From: Pseudomonas sp. H1h
Lineage (GTDB): Bacteria; Pseudomonadota; Gammaproteobacteria; Pseudomonadales; Pseudomonadaceae
Direction: 5' to 3'
NCBI RefSeq assembly: GCF_000633255.1
Contig: NZ_AYMJ01000018.1
Location: 392,526 to 456,525 of the forward strand
DNA: 64,000 nt
The position numbers and the translations under genes were made by a program. Positions 35,880 through 43,125 of the stretch are shown piece by piece; positions within the stretch are counted from its first letter, which is position 1, and each line of letters begins with the position of its first letter. The notes below the pieces were generated by a model that did not search any database, was not told the DNA's origin, and worked only from the letters and a program-made list of their open reading frames with translations.

Positions 35880-36146
35880 TCAGCCTTGTGCTTGAATCTG
35901 CCGCCCTAATACATCCACTACATCACAACCGTCACGAAGCAAAATCGCTGCTGCGTGGGCGAGTTGCTGCACATCGACACCCTTGGCAGCTGAAATATCC
36001 AGGCTGGCGAGGCTTTCCATCATCTGTGTAGCTGCCAAAAACCTGCTCGCCGCGCTGCTGTGCAAAACGTCCAGCGGCGCCTGTGTTGAGACCAGGAGCA
36101 CTGGAATGCTGTCTTCGTTGTGGGTCATTGAAATGAGGGTATTCAT
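35880..36146 (-). CDS. Small protein of unknown function
   Basis: This 88-residue protein begins MNTLISMTHNEDSIPVLLVS. It contains PLDVLHSSAASRFLAATQMM and QQLAHAAAILLRDGCDVVDV. It loosely recalls the short DUF3077/DUF6124-like proteins abundant in Pseudomonas, but I cannot assign a family. No signal peptide or membrane helix is seen. The start at 36146 is a judgement; the frame is open to 36323. A palindrome (TCGACATATTGTCGA) lies 50 bases upstream. Confidence 0.55.
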   Translation of the reverse strand: MNTLISMTHNEDSIPVLLVSTQAPLDVLHSSAASRFLAATQMMESLASLDISAAKGVDVQQLAHAAAILLRDGCDVVDVLGRQIQAQG

Positions 36147-36669
36147 ACGCCAGCACCTGCCTGAAGATTGCCTGTGAAGGTTCTTCTCAGCGCTATCGAC
36201 ATATTGTCGACCAGGAATTGTCTGAGTCGATCGCGGCGAGTGTAGGGGATGAGTTCTATGGTCGATTCCGTTATGGGTGTAGCTCCGTAAGATCCAGTAG
36301 AGCTGCCACAAAAACGCCGTCAAACGAAATTGGGTGGCAACTGTGCGTGGGTTGACGGACCGGCTCTCACGGACACCGGCGCACCCGAAGATGCCCCGCG
36401 CACAGTCGCCATAAAGAATGCATCGGACACAGGAGTGCTCGAGCAGAGAAGGCTATGCACGTCGTGAGAAGATTACGGGCCGTCAAACCCGATCACGAAT
36501 GAGTCGTGACAGGCGCGAGGATAGGGAGTGGGGCTAGGGCCGTCAACCAGCGCCACGCCGGAAAACGCAACCAGTCCCGTAAGCCGGTTCCGTTTCGTAT
36601 TTTGCTCGTTCAGGAGTGATCAAGGATCGGTTACTATCCAGCCATTGTGACGTTCAAAGGAGAGAAACG
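36147..36669. other. Gene-free stretch before the PAAR island
   Basis: No convincing gene is visible in these 523 bases. The stretch holds a perfect 15-base palindrome, TCGACATATTGTCGA (36196-36210), which may regulate the small gene upstream, and three scattered copies of GCCGTCAA. Composition shifts here towards the less GC-rich PAAR island, so this is a plausible boundary of inserted DNA, although no repeats or integrase mark it. Confidence 0.4.
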
Positions 36670-36888
36670 ATGGCAGGAAAGCCAGTCGCACGACTTGGAG
36701 ACCCAGGAAGTCACGGCGGAAATATCACCACTGGATCGAGTCCTATTTTCGTTAACTCAATGCCTGTTGCTTTGGTAGGAGACACCTATTCCTGCCCGGT
36801 TCACGGCAGTAATCCCATAACGACGGGTGCTCCTCACGTGTTCGGTCTGGGAAAAGATGTAGCACACGTAGGCTCGCAGACAGCCTGA
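36670..36888 (+). CDS. PAAR-domain protein, 5' part ending at an in-frame TGA
   Basis: The 72-residue reading frame starts MAGKPVARLGDPGSHGGNIT and continues through VNSMPVALVGDTYSCPVHGS, the PAAR repeat pattern. PAAR proteins cap the VgrG spike of type VI secretion systems and bind a metal at the tip. The frame stops at TGA (36886-36888) after VAHVGSQTA, where the family normally continues with Cys, then GATITAGSPD. The same frame goes on without further stops to 37176. A GGAGAG-type ribosome-binding site lies about five bases upstream of the start. A point mutation, sequencing error or recoding are the alternatives (see findings). Confidence 0.8.
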   Translation: MAGKPVARLGDPGSHGGNITTGSSPIFVNSMPVALVGDTYSCPVHGSNPITTGAPHVFGLGKDVAHVGSQTA

Positions 36889-37176
36889 GGAGCGACGATC
36901 ACTGCCGGGTCTCCCGATACCTTCGTGGGTGAATCCGGTGGAGGGGCGCCCACTAGCTTTTTCTCGCAGTTCCTGAAAGAAAAGACGTTTGTCGAGTTTC
37001 AGTTGCTGAACGATAGAGATGAGCCTGTCGCCAACGAGGCGTACGAACTGATGCTCCCCGATGGAACGTTGATGACAGGTGTCCTTGACGAAAACGGCTT
37101 CGTGCATGTTGCAAACATCCTTAGGGGAAGTTGCAGTATTAAATTCCCGAAACTTGAAGATACGGAACATCTTTAA
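36889..37176 (+). pseudogene. PAAR-domain protein, 3' part in the same frame after the TGA
   Basis: Reading on in the same frame after the TGA gives GATITAGSPDTFVGES, the usual end of a PAAR repeat. About 80 residues of an Ig- or transthyretin-like adaptor follow (FVEFQLLNDRDEPVANEAYE, then LDENGFVHVANI), a domain that often joins PAAR or VgrG to a cargo. Its stop overlaps the start of the effector gene (TAATG). Unless the TGA is read through, this half has no normal start; a GTG at 36925 is in frame but weak. The lack of any other stop or frameshift suggests a recent change. Confidence 0.7.
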
Positions 37177-37874
37177 TGGTTCAGCCTACTAAAACTACCA
37201 GCACGACACAGGCAGCAAAAAGTACAGGCGCATCGGGGAAAACTACAAAAACCAACCAGGTAGTCGTGTCGGGTGCATATATGGAGATACTTGTGGGTGG
37301 CCCTTACACCCGTGACGAGGAAGAGCATCCTTTCGGACATGCTGCTTTACACGTAGTGGTTGGTTCTAAAGACATCACCTATGACTTTGGGCGCTATGGA
37401 AAAACCTGGGGGACGTTTGATAGCGAAGGGGAGGGAGTGCTGAACGTTTGGACATCCTTCAAAGCGTACATCTCGGGTGAGAACAGCTTGGGGCGCACAA
37501 CAACTGGCTTTGTTTATTTTTTGGATAGTGCAACAGCTGAGGCCGTTATCGCTCACTTCGACGGTATTGTCGCCCAGAAAAAGGAACTGAGAAGAAAGAC
37601 AGCAACGTCTGCGCGCTATGTATTGCCGTCCAATTATCATCCAACCACCAATAACTGCACGACTGTAACGATTGCAGCAGCCAAAATTTCGGGTAAGCCA
37701 ATCGTGCAGAATCCGTCCAAATATAGCGAAATGCGTGGATTGTCATTCCTGGAAAGGCAAGCTGCGCGCACGCAGACCAAACCTCAGGACGGGATTTTCA
37801 TGCCTGCGGATTTACAAGCCATGCTCGAAGGGAATACTGAGGCGCACTATGATAAAAAGAATGTTTACAAATAG
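37176..37874 (+). CDS. Putative type VI secretion cargo effector, permuted papain-like fold candidate
   Basis: The 232-residue protein has no signal peptide. It has a low-complexity Thr/Ser/Lys-rich first 30 residues, then a domain with HPFGHAALHV (His 51, 55 and 59), YDFGRYGKTWGTF, and a single cysteine in PTTNNCTTVTIAAAK (Cys 161). A histidine block preceding a lone Asn-Cys motif is what I would expect in circularly permuted NlpC/P60- or DUF4105-like amidases or proteases, so it may attack peptidoglycan or lipid (inference). It overlaps the PAAR gene's end and the next gene's start, an arrangement typical of PAAR-effector-immunity units. I do not recognise a named family. Confidence 0.65.
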   Translation: MVQPTKTTSTTQAAKSTGASGKTTKTNQVVVSGAYMEILVGGPYTRDEEEHPFGHAALHVVVGSKDITYDFGRYGKTWGTFDSEGEGVLNVWTSFKAYISGENSLGRTTTGFVYFLDSATAEAVIAHFDGIVAQKKELRRKTATSARYVLPSNYHPTTNNCTTVTIAAAKISGKPIVQNPSKYSEMRGLSFLERQAARTQTKPQDGIFMPADLQAMLEGNTEAHYDKKNVYK

Positions 37875-38325
37875 GCGAATTGGCTTTTGGCTGACGGCGG
37901 CTTTGTTTGTAAATGCAGTCTTTATGGCTTTTCTGATTTTTGGCGATACTGCAAAGGGACACACTATGAAGATGATTAAAACCAAAGAACCACTGCTGAT
38001 CGAAGGGCAAGGTGGCGATGACAATTACTATGTCCTGCCGATGGGTACAACGCTATATCACGATAAAAGCTTTCCTGAAGGGCACGATCGTTATGTTGTG
38101 TATCTGAATCACAAAGGTGCCATTGCCCACGAAGAAGTCCCAATGAAGCCTGAATATGGCGGTTCTTTTATTGATCCTCTTTGGCTCGCCAATATTGATG
38201 CCGATACCTTGAAGGACATTTTCAAGCGTTTCCCGCTCTCCAAGAAAGACATCTCCGCTGCTCTCAAAGCCAATGAAATCACCAAAGATGATTTGGCGGA
38301 TATCATTCGTGCGATGCCGGATTGA
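37849..38325 (+). CDS. Putative membrane-anchored immunity protein
   Basis: The 158-residue protein has one N-terminal membrane helix (IGFWLTAALFVNAVFMAFLI, about residues 10-30) and a soluble C-terminal part ending in KRFPLSKKDISAALKANEIT and DDLADIIRAMPD. It overlaps the end of the effector gene by 26 bases, the usual arrangement for an immunity gene. A single anchor with a likely periplasmic domain fits protection from a toxin acting in the periplasm. I recognise no family. The start at 37849 has GAGG eight bases upstream; a longer frame to 37672 would be fully antisense-like to no purpose and overlaps the effector. Confidence 0.65.
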   Translation: MIKRMFTNRRIGFWLTAALFVNAVFMAFLIFGDTAKGHTMKMIKTKEPLLIEGQGGDDNYYVLPMGTTLYHDKSFPEGHDRYVVYLNHKGAIAHEEVPMKPEYGGSFIDPLWLANIDADTLKDIFKRFPLSKKDISAALKANEITKDDLADIIRAMPD

Positions 38326-38382
38326 GTGAACAGCTGTCGAGGACCCGGGCCCAGCTCTGCATCTCTGGCAAGTGATATTTAA

Positions 38383-38946
38383 TCAACGCATGAAATGAAT
38401 CTTGCCGCTGTCGTCATTGCCCATGTACATGCCATAGACCCCGGCCTGGCGTTCCTCGATGTAGCGTTCGAGGATTTGCCGGATCGCCGGGTAGTAGATC
38501 TGCTCCCACGGAATGTCCTCGGGGGCGAAGAACTTGTAGTCCAGGGTCTCGGGGCCGAACTGACCGGTGATCTCCAGCGCGAGGGCGCGGAAGATGATGT
38601 AGACCTCGCTGATCTTCGGCACGCTGAAGATCGAGTACGGCGAGACGATTTCCGCGCGTACGCCGCTTTCTTCCCAGACTTCGCGCAAGGCGGCCTGTTC
38701 GGTGGTTTCGCCGCTTTCCATGAAGCCGGCCGGCAAGGTCCAGGTGCCTGGGCGTGGGGGAATCGCCCGTTGGCACAAGAGGTATTTGCCGTCCTGCTCG
38801 ATGATGCAGCCGGCGATGATCTTCGGGTTCACATAGTGGATGTAGCCGCAGCCGCGGCACATCAGGCGCTCGTGCGTATCGCCCGGCGGCACCTGCTGAC
38901 CGAGGTCAGCGCCACCGCATTTCGGGCAAAAGCTCGGGCTGAACAT
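38383..38946 (-). CDS. Nudix hydrolase with N-terminal zinc ribbon
   Basis: The 187-residue protein has a zinc ribbon (FCPKCGGADLG, then LMCRGCGYIHY) and a Nudix box, GFMESGETTEQAALREVWEE followed by SGV, matching GX5EX7REUXEEXGU. This pairing is common in stand-alone Nudix enzymes of Pseudomonas that cleave NADH- or ADP-sugar-type substrates. Its start lies one base past the stop of the GntR gene (TGACATG), so it is co-transcribed behind the regulator. Its role in that operon is unknown. Confidence 0.92.
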   Translation of the reverse strand: MFSPSFCPKCGGADLGQQVPPGDTHERLMCRGCGYIHYVNPKIIAGCIIEQDGKYLLCQRAIPPRPGTWTLPAGFMESGETTEQAALREVWEESGVRAEIVSPYSIFSVPKISEVYIIFRALALEITGQFGPETLDYKFFAPEDIPWEQIYYPAIRQILERYIEERQAGVYGMYMGNDDSGKIHFMR

Positions 38947-38947
38947 G

Positions 38948-39700
38948 TCAGTGACCTATGCGTGGTTCTTTCAGCGCGATGGGCAGGGTGATCGGTGGCG
39001 TTGCTCCGGTCTCTTCCTGTTTGCGCTTGAGGTAATCGAGGGCCACGGCCGCGGCAGCGCGCACGTGATCGACACAGGCCTGATGCGCCGCCAGCGGATC
39101 GCCGCTCTTGATCGCCTCGACCATTTTTTCCATTTCCTGGTTGCTCGCGCCGCGACGGTTTTCCTGGGACACCGACGTCGCCCGCAGGTAGCTGATGCGC
39201 GCCTGCAACTGACGTAGTTGAGTCGCCGCGACATGGTTGCCGGAGCCTTCGAGCAGTACGTCGTAGAAACCCTGAACCGAATCGATCACCTGTTGCAGCT
39301 CGCCGTCCTTGAGCGCCTTGCGGTTCTCGTCGAGGGCTTTTTCCAGGGCCTTGATGTCTTTGGCCTTGGCGCGCAGGGTGAACAACTGGACGATCAGGCC
39401 TTCGAGTACGCAGCGCAGCTCATAGATGTCGACCGCGTCGGCGAGGGTGATGATCGCCACGCGCGGGCCCTTGGCGTCGGCGAACTCCACCAGGCCTTCG
39501 GATTCCAGGTGACGCAAGGCTTCGCGAACGGAAGTGCGGCTCACGCCCAGACGATCGCACAGATCGCGTTCGACCAGACGATCGCCTGGCAGAAGCTGGA
39601 AGTTCATGATGGCGCTTCGCAGTTTATCCAGCACGATTTCGCGCAGGGTAACGGGGTTGCGATTGACCTTGAAGCTGTCGTCGAGTGGCAGGCGTTTCAT
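38948..39700 (-). CDS. GntR-family transcriptional regulator with FCD domain
   Basis: The 250-residue protein has an N-terminal winged helix (LRSAIMNFQLLPGDRLVERD, then LGVSRTSVREALRHLESEGL) and an all-helical FCD ligand domain with the Asp/His metal-site pattern (YELRCVLEGLIVQLF; AHQACVDHVRAAAAVALDYL). FCD regulators bind small organic acids or related catabolites and repress catabolic operons. It is the only regulator among the genes that carry the TGGTATACCA-type operators, so it is the best candidate to bind all five sites (inference). I saw no such site upstream of this gene itself. It precedes the Nudix gene and follows the decarboxylase-like gene on the same strand. Confidence 0.92.
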   Translation of the reverse strand: MKRLPLDDSFKVNRNPVTLREIVLDKLRSAIMNFQLLPGDRLVERDLCDRLGVSRTSVREALRHLESEGLVEFADAKGPRVAIITLADAVDIYELRCVLEGLIVQLFTLRAKAKDIKALEKALDENRKALKDGELQQVIDSVQGFYDVLLEGSGNHVAATQLRQLQARISYLRATSVSQENRRGASNQEMEKMVEAIKSGDPLAAHQACVDHVRAAAAVALDYLKRKQEETGATPPITLPIALKEPRIGH

Positions 39701-39758
39701 GGGGTCCGCTCTTTAAGTTGGCTGTCCATGCCAGACGGGCATTCAAACAGCCGAGGGG

Positions 39759-40148
39759 TTAACTGGAGGCCTCGGCGTCGGCTTCGGCGAAGGCTTCACG
39801 GGCGAGCCGGAAACTGTCCACGGCTGCCGGGACGCCGCAATAAATACCGACCTGAAGCAGAATTTCGCGTATTTGCTCACGACTCAGGCCGTTACGCAAG
39901 GCGCCGCGCACATGCAGCTTGAGTTCATGCGGACGGTTGAGCGCCGAGATCATCGCCAGGTTGATCATGCTGCGCTCCTTGAGCGACAGACCCTCACGCC
40001 CCCAGACATGGCCCCAGCAGTATTCGGTGACCATTTCCTGCAACGGACGGGTGAAGTCGTCGGCGTTCTCGATCGAGCGCTGCACATAGGCTTCGCCCAG
40101 CACCTGAGTGCGGATCTTCAGGCCCTTTTCGTACTTCTCGTTACTCAT
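39759..40148 (-). CDS. Carboxymuconolactone decarboxylase-family protein
   Basis: The 129-residue protein starts MSNEKYEKGLKIRTQVLG and contains the family core MVTEYCWGHVWGREGLSLKE, then RPHELKLHVRGALRNGLSRE and LLQVGIYCGVPAAVDSFR. This is the small PcaC-like form. Members include 4-carboxymuconolactone decarboxylase and AhpD-like proteins; the full AhpD CxxC motif is not present, favouring a catabolic role. It precedes the GntR regulator in the same orientation and follows a REP pair. Confidence 0.9.
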   Translation of the reverse strand: MSNEKYEKGLKIRTQVLGEAYVQRSIENADDFTRPLQEMVTEYCWGHVWGREGLSLKERSMINLAMISALNRPHELKLHVRGALRNGLSREQIREILLQVGIYCGVPAAVDSFRLAREAFAEADAEASS

Positions 40149-40174
40149 AAATCCTCCAGTCACCACAATTCCCT

Positions 40175-40264
40175 TGTGGGAGCGGGCTTGCTCGCGAATG
40201 CGGTAGCTCATTCAGCATATAGGTCGACTGACACGACGCCTTCGCGAGCAAGCCCGCTCCCACA
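40175..40264. repeat. Inverted REP pair
   Basis: Two opposed REP units (TGTGGGAGCGGGCTTGCTCG and its complement) separate the flavin reductase from the decarboxylase-like gene within the presumed operon. Confidence 0.85.
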
Positions 40265-40284
40265 CTGGGATTTGTGTGAATCTT

Positions 40285-40770
40285 TCAGGCCAGGGTCGGC
40301 AACGGCCCGAGCTTGCCCTTGTGATAAATCATCGGCGTCACCGGTTGCGCCGGCAGAATCAGGTTCTTCACTGCGCCAACAATGATCGCGTGATCGCCGC
40401 CGTCATATTCGCGCCACAACTCACATTCGATGATCGCCGTGGCCTTGGCGAGGATCGGGTTACCGAGTTCGCTCAAATGCCACTCGATATTCCTGGCCTT
40501 GTCCTTGCCTTTACCAGCGAAGGCATAGGCCTCGGCGGTCTGGTCGGCGGACAGCAAATGGATCGCGAACTTCTTGCTGTCGCGCAGTACCGGGTAGGTG
40601 TCGGAGGCGTAGTTGGGGCAGAACAGCACCAGTGCCGGATCAATCGACAGCGCACTGAAGGCACTGGCCGTGATGCCGACAATGGCGCCTGCCGGGTCGA
40701 GGGTGGTGACCACCGTGACCCCGGACGGAAACGAGCTCATCACATCTTTGTAAATGCCGGGTTCGATCAT
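40285..40770 (-). CDS. Flavin reductase paralogue 2
   Basis: The 161-residue protein is closely related in length and sequence to the reductase at 7938-8423 (MIEPGIYKDVMSSFPSGVTV here against MIDAAIYKQVMGSFPSGVTV there, and an identical IIECELWREY). It would provide reduced FMN to a flavin-dependent oxygenase. No oxygenase is encoded beside it, so it probably serves the LLM enzyme or an unlinked one. It lies 12 bases downstream of the aldehyde dehydrogenase gene in the operon that starts at 43716. Confidence 0.9.
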   Translation of the reverse strand: MIEPGIYKDVMSSFPSGVTVVTTLDPAGAIVGITASAFSALSIDPALVLFCPNYASDTYPVLRDSKKFAIHLLSADQTAEAYAFAGKGKDKARNIEWHLSELGNPILAKATAIIECELWREYDGGDHAIIVGAVKNLILPAQPVTPMIYHKGKLGPLPTLA

Positions 40771-40782
40771 GTCGCAGGACTC

Positions 40783-42264
40783 CTAGCGCATCACAAACGG
40801 ATCAGGCATTGGCGCCTGGGAAAGGTTGATCCACACCGTTTTCAGTTCGGTGTAGGCCAGCACCGAGTCGATGCCGCTTTCGCGTCCATAGCCACTGTTC
40901 TTGAAGCCGCCGATCGGCGCCATGGCCGATACGGCGCGGTAGGTGTTGACCCAGATGATCCCCGAGCGTACGTCGCGCGCCAGGCGATGGGCACGGCCCA
41001 GGTCGCGGGTCCAGATGCCGGCGGCGAGGCCGAACTGCGAGTCGTTGGCGATGGCCAGCGCTTCGGCTTCATCTTTAAAGCGAATCACCGAGGCCACCGG
41101 GCCAAAGACTTCTTCCTGCATGATCTTCATCGAATTGCGGTCGCATTCGAACAGTGTCGGCTCGTAGAACCAGCCTTCACCAAGATCGCTCGGACGCTTG
41201 CCGCCGGTGCGCAACCGCGCTCCTTCGGCGATGGCATCGGCCACCAGTCCTTCGACCACCGCCAGTTGCTGCGCGGTGGCCATCGGGCCCATCTCGCTGC
41301 TGTCTTCCTGCGGGTTGCCGATGCGAATGCGTTGGGCGCGCACGACCAGTCGATTGACGAACTCGTCGTAGATGTCGTCCTGCACCAGCAGCCGTGAGCC
41401 GGACACGCAGCTCTGACCCGATGCTGCATAGATCCCGGCAATCGCACCGTTGATCGCGCTGTCCAGATCGGCGTCGGCAAAGATGATGTTCGGCGACTTG
41501 CCGCCCAGTTCCAGCGACAACTTGGCGAAGTTCTCGGCGCTGCTGCGCACCACATGCCGGGCCGTGGCCGCGCCACCGGTGAAGGCGATTTTACGGATCA
41601 GCGGATGGCGGGTGAGGGCGGCGCCGGTACTCGGGCCGTAACCGGTGACGACGTTGACCACGCCCGGCGGAATCCCGGCTTCGAGGGCCAGGCGCGCCAG
41701 CTCCAGAATGGTGGCCGAAGCGTGCTCGGACGGCTTGATCACGATGGTGTTGCCGGCGGCGAGGGCCGGGGCGAGTTTGATCGCGGTCAGGTACAGCGGG
41801 CTGTTCCACGGAATGATAGCGGCGACCACACCCATGGCTTCGTGCACGGTGTAGGCAAACAGGTCGGGTTTGTCCAGCGGCAGGGTGCCGCCTTCAAGCT
41901 TGTCGGCCAGGCCTGCGGTGTAGTGGAAGAATTCCGGCAGATAACCGACCTGACCACGGGTTTCGCGGATCAGCTTGCCGTTGTCGCGGCTTTCCAGCTG
42001 CGCCAATTGCTCCTTGTTTTCGGCGATCAGGTCACCAAGACGGCGCAGCAGTTTGCCGCGTGCGGTGGCGGTCAGGCCACGCCAGACCGGGCTGTCGAAG
42101 GCGGTTTGGGCCGCTTGCACGGCACGTTCGACGTCAGCTTCATCGGCGTCAGGCAGTTCGGCCCAGGCTTGTGCGCAAGCCGGGTTGAGGCTTTCGAAGG
42201 TCTTGCCGGAGAGGGCGTCGACCCATTCTCCGCCGATGCACATCTGGAAGCGTGCGAGTGTCAT
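40783..42264 (-). CDS. Aldehyde dehydrogenase
   Basis: The 493-residue NAD(P)-dependent enzyme has the catalytic glutamate in LELGGKSPNIIFADAD and the nucleophilic cysteine in GQSCVSGSRLLVQ (about residue 290). PWNSPLYLTAIKLAPALAAG is the cofactor-binding segment, and EEVFGPVASVIRF is the usual C-terminal motif. Length and spacing fit the broad ALDH1/betaine aldehyde-like group. In this operon it probably oxidises an aldehyde released by ring opening or hydrolysis of the pathway substrate (inference). Its start overlaps the upstream hydrolase stop by four bases (ATGA). Confidence 0.92.
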   Translation of the reverse strand: MTLARFQMCIGGEWVDALSGKTFESLNPACAQAWAELPDADEADVERAVQAAQTAFDSPVWRGLTATARGKLLRRLGDLIAENKEQLAQLESRDNGKLIRETRGQVGYLPEFFHYTAGLADKLEGGTLPLDKPDLFAYTVHEAMGVVAAIIPWNSPLYLTAIKLAPALAAGNTIVIKPSEHASATILELARLALEAGIPPGVVNVVTGYGPSTGAALTRHPLIRKIAFTGGAATARHVVRSSAENFAKLSLELGGKSPNIIFADADLDSAINGAIAGIYAASGQSCVSGSRLLVQDDIYDEFVNRLVVRAQRIRIGNPQEDSSEMGPMATAQQLAVVEGLVADAIAEGARLRTGGKRPSDLGEGWFYEPTLFECDRNSMKIMQEEVFGPVASVIRFKDEAEALAIANDSQFGLAAGIWTRDLGRAHRLARDVRSGIIWVNTYRAVSAMAPIGGFKNSGYGRESGIDSVLAYTELKTVWINLSQAPMPDPFVMR

Positions 42265-43094
42265 GCAACGATCCCCTTTATAGAGTTTTGTCGGGAGTGT
42301 GCGAATTCGAGAAATTCCAGCAGCGTCTGGTTGACCAGGCGCGGCGACTCTACCGGCATCATATGCCGTTGCTCGGGCAGCACCGCAACCTTCGCACCGG
42401 GGATGCGCCGAGCCAGTTGCTCGGCCATTTGCGGAGTGGAACCGGGGTCGAGCTCGCCAGTGGCGATCAGCGTCGGCGCCTGAATGCTGCTCAGGTCGTC
42501 TGCGCGGTACATGTCCTGGGTGGCGAACAATTCATAGGTCGTCAGATAGCCTTGCGGATCATTGCCGGCCAGGGTCTGGCGAATCGCGGCGATCTGCGCC
42601 GGATTGGCTGCCTGATACTCGCGGCTGAACCAGCGTGACAAAGCCGCTTCGGCGTTGGCGTCCGGGCCGTGTTCGGCCGCTTGCGCGGTACGAGCGATGA
42701 CCCCGGCGCGCTGTTCTTCGCTGCGGTTGAACACGCTGTTCAACACCACCAGGCTTTGCAGGCGCTCCGGGTAATGCAGGGCAAACGCTCGTGCGACCAG
42801 ACCGCCCATGGAGAAACCGATCACCGCTGCCTGCGGCAGTTTCAGGTGGTCGAGCAGCTCCAGCAACTGATCGGCGTAACCGAGCAGGTCGGTGCCGTTG
42901 GCCGGTCGCGGGCTGGCGCCATGGCCGAGCATGTCGTAGGCGATCACCCGGTATTGGCTGGCGAGGCCGACAATCTGCCCGCCCCACATTTCTTTATTCA
43001 GGCCCACGCCGTGGATCAAGACCACGGGCTGGCCTTGGCCGGTCGCCAGGTAACTGGTGCCAGCCGGGGTGAGTTCAGCGGTGAGCCGAATCAT
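42261..43094 (-). CDS. Alpha/beta hydrolase (RutD/PcaD-like group)
   Basis: The 277-residue protein is a standard alpha/beta hydrolase. The oxyanion region is VLIHGVGLNKEMW, the nucleophile is in VIGFSMGGLVARA (Ser about residue 98), the acid is in LIATGELDPGSTP and the histidine in LPEQRHMMPVESP. It resembles RutD and 3-oxoadipate enol-lactonase (PcaD). The start at 43094 has GGAG eight bases upstream. It lies between the amino-acid-synthesis-family gene and the aldehyde dehydrogenase gene, which it overlaps by four bases, and so is probably part of the same degradation pathway. Confidence 0.92.
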   Translation of the reverse strand: MIRLTAELTPAGTSYLATGQGQPVVLIHGVGLNKEMWGGQIVGLASQYRVIAYDMLGHGASPRPANGTDLLGYADQLLELLDHLKLPQAAVIGFSMGGLVARAFALHYPERLQSLVVLNSVFNRSEEQRAGVIARTAQAAEHGPDANAEAALSRWFSREYQAANPAQIAAIRQTLAGNDPQGYLTTYELFATQDMYRADDLSSIQAPTLIATGELDPGSTPQMAEQLARRIPGAKVAVLPEQRHMMPVESPRLVNQTLLEFLEFAHSRQNSIKGIVA

Positions 43095-43125
43095 GGAGCG
43101 CTCCTGCAATGCCTTTTTATTGTGA

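Noticed and set aside
36616..36669. A longer PAAR start at 36616.
   Set aside because: The added 18 residues (from MIKDRLL) do not fit the PAAR N terminus. The ATG at 36670 has a proper ribosome-binding site.
36906..36916. The small hairpin after the PAAR TGA as proof of selenocysteine insertion.
   Set aside because: The stem is only four base pairs, and the codons encode the conserved Ala-Gly-Ser-Pro of PAAR, so the pairing may be a coincidence. It is kept only as a weak argument.
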